From AEGEAN-183 sp964614345 (GTDB lineage Bacteria; Pseudomonadota; Gammaproteobacteria; Magnimaribacterales; Magnimaribacteraceae), in contig CAZTLP010000048.1 of assembly GCA_964614345.1 (NCBI GenBank), forward strand, positions 1 to 5,077: DNA of 5,077 nucleotides, given 5' to 3'. A program made the position numbers and the translations under genes. Within the stretch, counting starts at the first letter, position 1. Each line of letters begins with the position of its first letter. The notes under the pieces were generated by a model, which saw only the letters and a program-made list of their open reading frames with translations, was not told the origin of the DNA and ran no database searches. Below, one piece after another: positions 1-5,077 of the stretch.

Positions 1-552
1 AAATTTACTGGACAAGAAAAATTCAATTTAACAACTCAAGACGTTAAAGATTATTCTGAATTAATGGATATGAGGATGGATCTTGTTGAAGAAATGAATA
101 TCTCAATAAAAGATATTCAGTCAGTTGTAGATAAAATTGAGCCTTTTAAAGGAGCTAGGGAATTTATTGATTGGGCAAGAGATAATTTTCAAGTAACCAT
201 CGTTTCAGATTCTTTTTATCAATTAGCTTGGCCTCTAATAAAAAAACTAGGGACACCTTCTATTATTTGCCATCATCTAGAAATTGAAGGAGAAAAATTG
301 AAAGGTTATTCCTTACGGCAACCTGAAAATAAAAAAAGAGTAGTACAAGCTTTTAAGGCTTTAAATTATAGAGTTTTTGCTGCGGGGGATTCTTATAATG
401 ATATTCAAATGTTAACTGAAGCTGATTTAGGAGTATTCTTTCAAGCTCCAAAGCACATAAGAGATGAATATAGCGACATAAATGGAGTAGAGAACCATAC
501 TGAATTAAAAAAACTTTTTTCAGAAGCTTCTGATTTCGTTAAAGTAAGTTAG
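1..552 (+). CDS. thrH: Phosphoserine phosphatase / homoserine phosphotransferase ThrH, 5' partial
   Basis: HAD-superfamily enzyme of the ThrH type. The characterised Pseudomonas aeruginosa protein dephosphorylates phosphoserine and can pass the phosphate to homoserine, touching serine and threonine synthesis in the cytoplasm. The reading frame is open from base 1, so the ATG at 64 is internal. The visible 183 residues align with ThrH from about residue 23, against a family length near 205. The missing N-terminus would carry HAD motif I with the nucleophilic Asp. Visible are motif II in VSDSFY (bases about 202-219), the LEIEG and LRQPENKKR segment after it (motif III region), and motif IV in AAGDSYND (about 379-402, key Asp codon 388-390). 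The C-terminal FQAP and HTELKKLF segments also follow ThrH rather than SerB. The stop lies 8 bases before prpB, so co-transcription is likely. Serine phosphatase versus phosphotransferase preference cannot be read from sequence. Confidence 0.88.
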   Translation, partial: KFTGQEKFNLTTQDVKDYSELMDMRMDLVEEMNISIKDIQSVVDKIEPFKGAREFIDWARDNFQVTIVSDSFYQLAWPLIKKLGTPSIICHHLEIEGEKLKGYSLRQPENKKRVVQAFKALNYRVFAAGDSYNDIQMLTEADLGVFFQAPKHIRDEYSDINGVENHTELKKLFSEASDFVKVS

Positions 553-554
553 GT
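551..554 (+). promoter_or_regulatory. prpB ribosome binding site overlapping the thrH stop codon
   Basis: The AGGT at 551-554 sits 6-7 bases before the prpB ATG at 561. Its first two bases belong to the thrH TAG stop (550-552). Ribosomes ending thrH therefore stop on the prpB initiation region, which suggests translational coupling. The match to the anti-Shine-Dalgarno sequence is short, so the call is moderate. Confidence 0.5.
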
Positions 555-560
555 AAATTT

Positions 561-1439
561 ATGAATAAAAATATCTCTCAAGGCAAGAAGTTAAAACAGG
601 CTATTTCTGAAAATACTCCTCTACAAATTGTAGGTACAGTGAATGCTTATTCTTCTCTTTTAGCACAGAAAAAGGGCCATAAAGCAATTTATCTATCTGG
701 AGGTGGGGTTGCGGCTTCTAGCATGGGCCTACCTGATCTAGGGATAACTACTTTACAAGATGTATTAATCGATGTTGAAAGAATTACTAGAGTATGTGAA
801 TTACCTCTACTTGTTGATGCTGATACTGGTTGGGGTGGTACTTTTAATATCTCAAGAATGGTAAAAAGTATGATCACTTCAGGAGCAGCAGGTATCCACA
901 TGGAAGATCAAGTTGAACAAAAAAGGTGCGGCCATAGGCCAAATAAGGAATTAGTTTCTTCTGAAGAAATGCAGAATAGAATAAAGGCAGCTGCAGATGC
1001 AAAGACAGACTCTGATTTTATGATTATGGCAAGAACTGATGCCATAGCTAATGAAGGACTTGATTCTGCTTTAAGAAGAGCAGCTTCTTATGTCGAAGCT
1101 GGTGCCAATGCTATCTTTGCAGAAGCGGTTTTAGAAATAGAAGATTACAAAAAATTTGCAGAAAATTTAAACGTACCTATCTTGGCTAATATTACAGAAT
1201 TTGGTAAAACACCTTTATTCTCGAAAGAAGAACTAAAAGAGGTAGGTGTCGACATGATTCTCTACCCTTTGTCTGCTTTCAGAGCTATGAGTAAAGCGGC
1301 TGAAGGGATTTATTCAGAGATTCTTGAGAAGGGGACTCAACAGGACTTAATTGATAAAATGCAAACCAGAGATGAACTTTATGAAGTACTCGATTATCAT
1401 ACTTTTGAGAAGAAACTTGATGATTTATTTGAAGAGTAG
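561..1439 (+). CDS. prpB: 2-methylisocitrate lyase PrpB
   Basis: Cleaves 2-methylisocitrate to pyruvate and succinate, the last step of the methylcitrate cycle for propionyl-CoA use; cytoplasmic and Mg-dependent. The 292 residues match the usual family length (E. coli PrpB about 296) and the whole chain follows the isocitrate lyase/PEP mutase TIM-barrel family. Visible motifs are LSGGGVAA (about 45-52), the metal-binding VDAD (85-88), HMEDQ (113-117), the signature KRCGH (121-125) with catalytic Cys123, MARTDA (156-161), Glu188 in the FAEAV strand, and NITEFG (210-215). KRCGH rather than KKCGH, the short length, and prpC and prpD next door separate it from glyoxylate-cycle isocitrate lyase. 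The loop after VDAD reads TGWGGTFN, one residue shorter than E. coli IGFGSSAFN. The start at 561 gives the expected N-terminus (SQGKKLKQAI, LQIVGTVNAY). It lies 8 bases after thrH and 14 before prpC. Confidence 0.97.
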   Translation: MNKNISQGKKLKQAISENTPLQIVGTVNAYSSLLAQKKGHKAIYLSGGGVAASSMGLPDLGITTLQDVLIDVERITRVCELPLLVDADTGWGGTFNISRMVKSMITSGAAGIHMEDQVEQKRCGHRPNKELVSSEEMQNRIKAAADAKTDSDFMIMARTDAIANEGLDSALRRAASYVEAGANAIFAEAVLEIEDYKKFAENLNVPILANITEFGKTPLFSKEELKEVGVDMILYPLSAFRAMSKAAEGIYSEILEKGTQQDLIDKMQTRDELYEVLDYHTFEKKLDDLFEE

Positions 1440-1453
1440 ACGAGAAAAATAAT

Positions 1454-2578
1454 ATGGCGGAAAAGAAATTAGAAGGAGCAGGATTACGAGGTCAGGTTGC
1501 TGGCCACACCGCTCTTTCAACAGTTGGGAAGGCAGGGAAAGGCCTGACTTATAGAGGCTATGCAATTGAAGAGTTAGCAGAAAAAGCTAGTTTTGAAGAA
1601 GTGGCTTATATGCTCCTTTACGGGCATCTTCCTAATCAGTCTGAATACGATGAATATTCAGCTAAATTAAAATCTTATCGAAAACTTCCTGATGATCTAA
1701 AAGAAGTATTACAAAGGATTCCCAAGAGTACTCATCCTATGGATGTTATGAGAACGGGAAGTTCTATGTTGGGAAATTTAGAACCAGAAGGAGATTTTTC
1801 AAATCAAAACGAAACTGCTGACAGAATCTTAGCAGCTATGCCTTCGATTATTACTTATTGGTACCGTTTTTCTCATGAAGGTGAGAGCATAGAAACAGAG
1901 ACAGACCATCCCACAATGGGGGGTCAATTTTTATCTTTGCTTACAGGAAAAGAACCTAGTGACGAATATGCTAGATTCCTGGATGTTTCATTGATTCTAT
2001 ATGCTGAGCATGGTTTTAATGCCTCGACTTTTACAGCCAGAATTTGTGCTTCTACACTTTCAGATATGCATTCATGTGTTGCTGGAGCCATCGGAACCTT
2101 AAGAGGACCTCTTCATGGAGGAGCTAATGAAGCTGCGATGGAGACCATTGAAAAGTTCTCTTCTAGAGAAGAAGCCAATGAAGAAATAAAAAAAATGTTA
2201 GCCAATAAAGAAAAAATAATGGGATTTGGGCATGCCGTTTACACCAATGAAGATCCTCGAAATAAGATTGTTAAAGCTTGGGCAAAAAAATTAGGGGAAT
2301 CCAATGGTGATAGCCTTCTTTATGAGGTTTCAGAAGAGGTAGAAGCTGTGATGGCAGAAGAAAAAGGTATGTTTGCCAATACCGATTTTTACATGGCTTC
2401 GGCTTACCACTATCTAGGTATTCCAACACCAATATTTACACCTCTTTTTGTAATAGGTAGGACTTCGGGTTGGACAGCCAATGTAATGGAACAAAGAGCA
2501 GACAACAGAATTATTCGCCCCAGTGAAGAATATACTGGCCCTGATAAATCAGAATGGGTCGATATGTCTGACCGTTAA
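1454..2578 (+). CDS. prpC: 2-methylcitrate synthase PrpC
   Basis: Condenses propionyl-CoA with oxaloacetate to 2-methylcitrate and CoA, the entry step of the methylcitrate cycle. The 374 residues form a citrate synthase fold. Active-site elements visible are His186 in YAEHGFNAST, His221 in PLHGGANE, His260 in MGFGHAVY and Asp311 in NTDFYMAS, with the substrate-binding Arg336 in VIGRTSGW and the EQRADNRIIRP segment at about 346-356. By family knowledge His221, His260 and Asp311 are the catalytic triad. The N-terminus (VAGHTALSTVGKAGKGLTYR) starts like PrpC and lacks the extra N-terminal domain of the roughly 430-residue proteobacterial GltA. The STHPMDVMRTG segment (about 92-102) is also typical of this group. 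Methylcitrate synthases often retain some citrate synthase activity, so overlap with GltA is possible. A weak GAG precedes the ATG by 9 bases. It lies 14 bases after prpB and 18 before prpD. Confidence 0.95.
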   Translation: MAEKKLEGAGLRGQVAGHTALSTVGKAGKGLTYRGYAIEELAEKASFEEVAYMLLYGHLPNQSEYDEYSAKLKSYRKLPDDLKEVLQRIPKSTHPMDVMRTGSSMLGNLEPEGDFSNQNETADRILAAMPSIITYWYRFSHEGESIETETDHPTMGGQFLSLLTGKEPSDEYARFLDVSLILYAEHGFNASTFTARICASTLSDMHSCVAGAIGTLRGPLHGGANEAAMETIEKFSSREEANEEIKKMLANKEKIMGFGHAVYTNEDPRNKIVKAWAKKLGESNGDSLLYEVSEEVEAVMAEEKGMFANTDFYMASAYHYLGIPTPIFTPLFVIGRTSGWTANVMEQRADNRIIRPSEEYTGPDKSEWVDMSDR

Positions 2579-2583
2579 ATAAC

Positions 2584-2589
2584 AAAGGA
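2584..2589 (+). promoter_or_regulatory. prpD ribosome binding site
   Basis: AAAGGA at 2584-2589 with a 7-base spacer to the ATG at 2597 is the clearest Shine-Dalgarno sequence in the operon and fixes the prpD start. The bases directly before the prpC and prpD starts are nearly the same (AAAATAATATG in both). Confidence 0.65.
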
Positions 2590-2596
2590 AAATAAT

Positions 2597-4048
2597 ATGA
2601 CTGGAAACGTTGTTTCAAACGTTCGACCTGATCCAGATCAGATACTGGTGAAGATCGCCGACTACGTTCTGGATAAAAAGATAGAAAGTAAAGAGGCTTT
2701 AACAACAGCCCGATATTGCTTAATGGATACTTTGGGTTGCGGGTTGTTGGCTTTAACTTTTGATGACTGCAAAAATTTATTGGGACCATATGTTGAGAAT
2801 ACAAATGTACCCAATGGAGTGAGGGTGCCCGGAACAAAACATATCCTTGATCCGGTAAAAGGGGCTTGGGATATAGGAGCAATTATTCGATGGTTAGATT
2901 TTAATGACACTTGGCTAGCAGCTGAATGGGGACACCCTTCAGATAATTTAGGCGGAATTTTGTCAGCTGCAGATTTCATTTCTCAACAGAATATTGCATC
3001 TGGAAAACCAGGTTTAACCATGAATGATGTTCTGATAAGCATGATAAAAGCTCATGAAATACAAGGAGTTCTTGCCTTAGAAAACAGTTTCAATAGGGTG
3101 GGATTGGATCATGTTGTGCTAGTTAAGATAGCTTCTACTGCGGTCATATCCTCTTTATTTGGTTTTAGTAAAGAAGAGACTATAGACGCACTATCCCAAG
3201 CATTTGTAGATGGGCAAAGCCTAAGGACCTATAGGCATGCTCCAAACGCAGGACCTAGGAAATCTTGGGCTGCTGGAGATGCTACTAGTAGAGCACTTCA
3301 ATTGGTTCTTTTAACTCAAAAAGGTCAAATAGGCTACCCAAGTGCGCTTAGTACTCCAATTTGGGGATTTCAGGATGTTCTCTTTAAAGGAAAGGAATTA
3401 AGACTACCTCAAGAATTTGACTCTTATGTAATGGAGAATATTTTATTTAAGATCTCTTATCCAGCTGAATTTCATGCTCAAACTGCAGTGGAGGCAGCTG
3501 TTATACTTCACCCAGAAACTAAAGAAAAGGGATTCAACAACATAGAAAAAATTCTTATTACTACCCATGAATCTGCAATAAGAATTATTAGTAAGGAAGG
3601 AAAGCTTAATAACCCAGCTGATAGAGATCACTGTATTCAGTACATGACAGCAATAGGATTATTAAAAGGAAATTTGGTAGCTGAAGATTATGAAGATGAT
3701 GTTGCTTCAGACCCCTTGATAGATTCTTTAAGGAATAAAATGATTATTGAAGAAGATCCAAGATACAGCAAAGAATATCTTGAAGCTGATAAAAGGTCTA
3801 TTGCTAATGCAATTCAAATCTACTTTTCAGATGGAAGTTTTACTGAAAAGGTCGAAGTTGAATATCCCATTGGCCATAAAAGAAGAAGAGAAGAGGGTAT
3901 TCCTATCTTAATAGAAAAATTTAAGAACAATCTTACAACTCAGTTCTCAAAATCTAGATCAGATCAAATCAATAGCTTATGTTTGGATCAATCCACTCTA
4001 GAGGAAACTGTAGTATCTGACTTCATGAATCTTCTGGTGGCGGAATAG
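2597..4048 (+). CDS. prpD: 2-methylcitrate dehydratase PrpD
   Basis: Dehydrates (2S,3S)-2-methylcitrate to 2-methyl-cis-aconitate, the second step of the methylcitrate cycle; an aconitase then rehydrates it for PrpB. It belongs to the iron-sulfur-independent MmgE/PrpD family. The length, 483 residues, equals what I recall for E. coli PrpD, with similarity along the whole chain. Conserved blocks are CLMDTLGCG (41-49), WLDFNDTW (99-106), AEWGHPSDN (109-117, with His113 at the likely active site), KAHEIQG (151-157), NSFNRVGLDH (163-172), KSWAAGDATSR (222-232), FKISYPAEFHAQT (284-296), NNPADRDHCIQYM (338-350) and VEYPIGHKRRR (421-431). It is the last gene of the thrH-prpBCD cluster. Its presence means the organism need not use the alternative AcnD/PrpF route. 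The closest alternative within the family, cis-aconitate decarboxylase, is unlikely given the neighbours and close match. Confidence 0.97.
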   Translation: MTGNVVSNVRPDPDQILVKIADYVLDKKIESKEALTTARYCLMDTLGCGLLALTFDDCKNLLGPYVENTNVPNGVRVPGTKHILDPVKGAWDIGAIIRWLDFNDTWLAAEWGHPSDNLGGILSAADFISQQNIASGKPGLTMNDVLISMIKAHEIQGVLALENSFNRVGLDHVVLVKIASTAVISSLFGFSKEETIDALSQAFVDGQSLRTYRHAPNAGPRKSWAAGDATSRALQLVLLTQKGQIGYPSALSTPIWGFQDVLFKGKELRLPQEFDSYVMENILFKISYPAEFHAQTAVEAAVILHPETKEKGFNNIEKILITTHESAIRIISKEGKLNNPADRDHCIQYMTAIGLLKGNLVAEDYEDDVASDPLIDSLRNKMIIEEDPRYSKEYLEADKRSIANAIQIYFSDGSFTEKVEVEYPIGHKRRREEGIPILIEKFKNNLTTQFSKSRSDQINSLCLDQSTLEETVVSDFMNLLVAE

Positions 4049-4088
4049 TAATTCTAAGTTAAAAGTTCTCTTCCAGATTGGAATTACT
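4047..4088. repeat. Inverted repeat between convergent genes, possible stem-loop
   Basis: AGTAATTC at 4047-4054 is the exact reverse complement of GAATTACT at 4081-4088. Inward pairing continues through 4055-4057 with 4078-4080 (one G-U pair), giving an 11-bp stem around a 20-base loop. The left arm overlaps the prpD stop codon by two bases, and the whole element sits between the convergent ends of prpD and the minus-strand HAD gene. The stem is AT-rich and the nearest T-run on the + strand (4101-4105) starts 12 bases after it. It is therefore not a textbook intrinsic terminator, though it may limit read-through or protect mRNA ends. Confidence 0.5.
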
Positions 4089-4104
4089 GATGACAGAATC
4101 TTTT

Positions 4105-4749
4105 TCAAATTATAGGAAAATCTAAAAGGTCCTGTAAGTCCTTTAAGGCATCTTCAGCTTTTACCACTTTTATTGTCCTCATACCTAAAGCTTTAGCGGG
4201 TTTTAAATTTATGCCTAAGTCATCTAGAAAAATTACTTCATTTGGATTCACGTTGCCTCTCTTACAAGCTAATTGATAGAACTTGGGATCGGGTTTTCGC
4301 ACATTTTCTTTACTAGATTCAAATACGAAATCAAATAACCCCATTATTTCTTGATGGGTCCCTGACATAGATGCATTGTCATTTTCCAATTCCTGATCTT
4401 CAGTAGATTGGATATTGTTGGTTAAGCAACCCTGGATAAGTTTATCTTTTATTTCGCGAAGAGCGTTTACCATTTCGGGTCTAATCTGACCCTTTAACAA
4501 CGCTAGGACTTGTTTGCCAGGGACTGAATGGCCAAATTGTCGGCTCTCGACCTCAAATAGAGAATCAAATTCTTCTTGATCAATTTCATTCCTTTCTAAT
4601 TTTGCCCAAGCATTATTATCTGGATTAGTTGAGTTAATGGTTCTGATTAAATCTTTAGGTAAATTCTCTGATTCTTCATAGATATTGAATGAATCAAAGG
4701 GGCTGGTAGTTATAACTCCTCCAAAGTCCCAAAATACAGCTCTAATCAT
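4105..4749 (-). CDS. HAD-superfamily subfamily IA hydrolase of unknown substrate
   Basis: A 214-residue cytoplasmic hydrolase of the haloacid dehalogenase superfamily, probably a phosphatase, resembling the group that includes the N-terminal phosphatase domains of epoxide hydrolase and ACAD10 and E. coli YihX. Motif I is FWDFGGVIT (6-14) with the likely nucleophile Asp8; position 10, where many HAD phosphatases have Asp, is Gly, as in YihX-like proteins (DLGNV). Residues about 15-100 form a helical cap. Motif II is CLTNN (108-112, Thr110), motif III RKPDPKFY (151-158, Lys152), and motif IV FLDDLGIN (174-181, Asp176 and Asp177). A polar stretch at about 113-135 looks like an insertion loop. 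No signal peptide or membrane segment is seen. The start is supported by AAAGGA 8-9 bases upstream and by motif I beginning just after it. The gene converges on prpD and diverges from aroC. Its substrate and any link to either neighbour are unknown. Confidence 0.85.
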   Translation of the reverse strand: MIRAVFWDFGGVITTSPFDSFNIYEESENLPKDLIRTINSTNPDNNAWAKLERNEIDQEEFDSLFEVESRQFGHSVPGKQVLALLKGQIRPEMVNALREIKDKLIQGCLTNNIQSTEDQELENDNASMSGTHQEIMGLFDFVFESSKENVRKPDPKFYQLACKRGNVNPNEVIFLDDLGINLKPAKALGMRTIKVVKAEDALKDLQDLLDFPII

Positions 4750-4757
4750 GGTTTTAA

Positions 4758-4763
4758 TCCTTT
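4758..4763 (-). promoter_or_regulatory. Ribosome binding site of the HAD hydrolase gene
   Basis: On the minus strand AAAGGA lies 8 bases before the ATG at 4749-4747. It is a good Shine-Dalgarno match and supports this start. Confidence 0.6.
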
Positions 4764-4775
4764 ATTGAGAGCTGT

Positions 4776-4781
4776 AGTATA
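4776..4781 (-). promoter_or_regulatory. Candidate -10 box for the HAD hydrolase gene
   Basis: The minus strand reads TATACT at 4781-4776, one mismatch from the sigma-70 consensus, about 26 bases before the start codon and upstream of its ribosome binding site. No good -35 hexamer is seen at 16-18 bases spacing. In AT-rich DNA such a match can occur by chance. Confidence 0.35.
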
Positions 4782-4834
4782 TTAAAAAAAGTGAAAATAA
4801 TACTATTTAAACTACCTAAAAAGCACAAAAAACC

Positions 4835-4840
4835 TATAAT
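4835..4840 (+). promoter_or_regulatory. Candidate -10 box for aroC
   Basis: A perfect TATAAT at 4835-4840 lies 31 bases before the aroC start. Transcription would begin near 4847 and give a leader of about 25 bases. No recognisable TTGACA-like -35 stands 16-18 bases upstream; the DNA there is A-rich. This 122-base gap (4750-4871) between divergent genes is the only place in the window where an aroC promoter is expected. Confidence 0.45.
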
Positions 4841-4871
4841 CGCACCCCCGAAATTAGCTTAAGATAAGAAA

Positions 4872-5077
4872 ATGTCAGGAAATACAACTGGAAAACTCTT
4901 TAGTGTGACCACTTTTGGTGAGAGTCATGGGGTTGCTATGGGTTGTATTGTTGATGGATGCCCTCCAGGAATGGACTTAACAGAAGCAGACATTCAGGTT
5001 TATTTAGATAAAAGGAAACCGGGTTCATCTAAATTCACAACACAAAGAAAAGAAGATGACAAAGTAGAAATTTTATC
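4872..5077 (+). CDS. aroC: Chorismate synthase AroC, 3' partial
   Basis: Converts 5-enolpyruvylshikimate-3-phosphate to chorismate using reduced FMN, the seventh and last step of the shikimate pathway, feeding aromatic amino acid, folate and quinone synthesis in the cytoplasm. Only the first 68 codons are in the window; the family is about 350-360 residues. The N-terminus MSGNTTGKLFSVTTFGESHG is close to E. coli AroC. It contains the signature GESHG at 16-20 with the conserved active-site His19, followed by CIVDGCPPG (24-32), LTEADIQ, and RKPGSSKFTTQRKE at about 48-61. The start at 4872 is fixed by this conserved MSGNT opening, although no clear Shine-Dalgarno sequence precedes it. The gene is divergent from the HAD hydrolase and is its own transcription unit. 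Confidence 0.95.
   Translation, partial: MSGNTTGKLFSVTTFGESHGVAMGCIVDGCPPGMDLTEADIQVYLDKRKPGSSKFTTQRKEDDKVEIL

Noticed and set aside
64..66. ATG at 64 as the start of thrH
   Set aside because: The frame is open back to base 1 and the residues before 64 align with ThrH, so the true start lies outside the window.
689..901. Minus-strand open frame inside prpB
   Set aside because: It lies wholly opposite a highly conserved gene, resembles no family I know and has no plausible context of its own.
561..1439. Isocitrate lyase (glyoxylate cycle) as identity of the lyase gene
   Set aside because: The length of 292, the KRCGH signature and flanking prpC and prpD point to methylisocitrate lyase.
1454..2578. 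Housekeeping citrate synthase GltA as identity of the synthase gene
   Set aside because: It lacks the longer N-terminal region of gammaproteobacterial GltA, matches PrpC segments and sits between prpB and prpD.
2511..2979. Two overlapping minus-strand open frames across the prpC end and prpD start
   Set aside because: They overlap each other and sit opposite conserved coding sequence, and their translations show no recognisable motif.
3443..3631. Short minus-strand open frame inside prpD
   Set aside because: The 62 residues are opposite the conserved core of prpD, and nothing supports expression.
4100..4106. T-run after the inverted repeat as an intrinsic terminator of prpD
   Set aside because: It begins 12 bases after the stem, is only five T long, and the stem is AT-rich, so the classical pattern is not met. 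The stem is kept as a repeat only.
4750..4871. Riboswitch or small RNA in the divergent intergenic region
   Set aside because: The 122 bases are AT-rich with only promoter-like hexamers; I see no stable stem set or known leader motif.

Overview
The window is an ordinary, densely packed stretch of a low-GC bacterial chromosome. It holds five complete or nearly complete genes and the start of a sixth, with no mobile elements, no RNA genes and no gene-free stretch longer than about 120 bases. The best matches I can recall for the encoded proteins (ThrH, an E. coli-type PrpD of 483 residues, a PrpB with the KRCGH motif, AroC) are gammaproteobacterial. The AT-rich base composition and tight spacing suggest a small-genome, possibly marine, gammaproteobacterium such as a SAR86-like lineage. 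That lineage guess is inference only.

Layout: positions 1-552 (+) hold the 3' nine-tenths of thrH, a HAD-family phosphoserine phosphatase/homoserine phosphotransferase whose start lies before the window. It is followed after 8, 14 and 18 bases by prpB (561-1439), prpC (1454-2578) and prpD (2597-4048), all on the + strand. This has the look of a single operon, thrH-prpB-prpC-prpD. Facing it, a minus-strand HAD-IA hydrolase gene (4105-4749) converges on prpD across a 56-base gap containing an 11-bp inverted repeat. A 122-base divergent region with candidate -10 boxes on both strands separates that gene from aroC (4872 onward, +), which runs off the right edge.

Function: PrpC condenses propionyl-CoA with oxaloacetate to 2-methylcitrate. 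PrpD dehydrates this to 2-methyl-cis-aconitate. After rehydration by an aconitase, PrpB cleaves 2-methylisocitrate into pyruvate and succinate. The cell can therefore use or detoxify propionyl-CoA. ThrH may link the operon to serine or threonine metabolism, since threonine breakdown through 2-oxobutyrate is a source of propionyl-CoA, but this link is inferred. No propionyl-CoA synthetase (prpE) and no PrpR-type regulator are present in the window. aroC (chorismate synthase) is the last common step of aromatic amino acid synthesis and is a separate transcription unit. I found no convincing previously undescribed system. The points most worth a second look are the thrH-prp linkage, the stem-loop between convergent genes, and the uncharacterised HAD gene.
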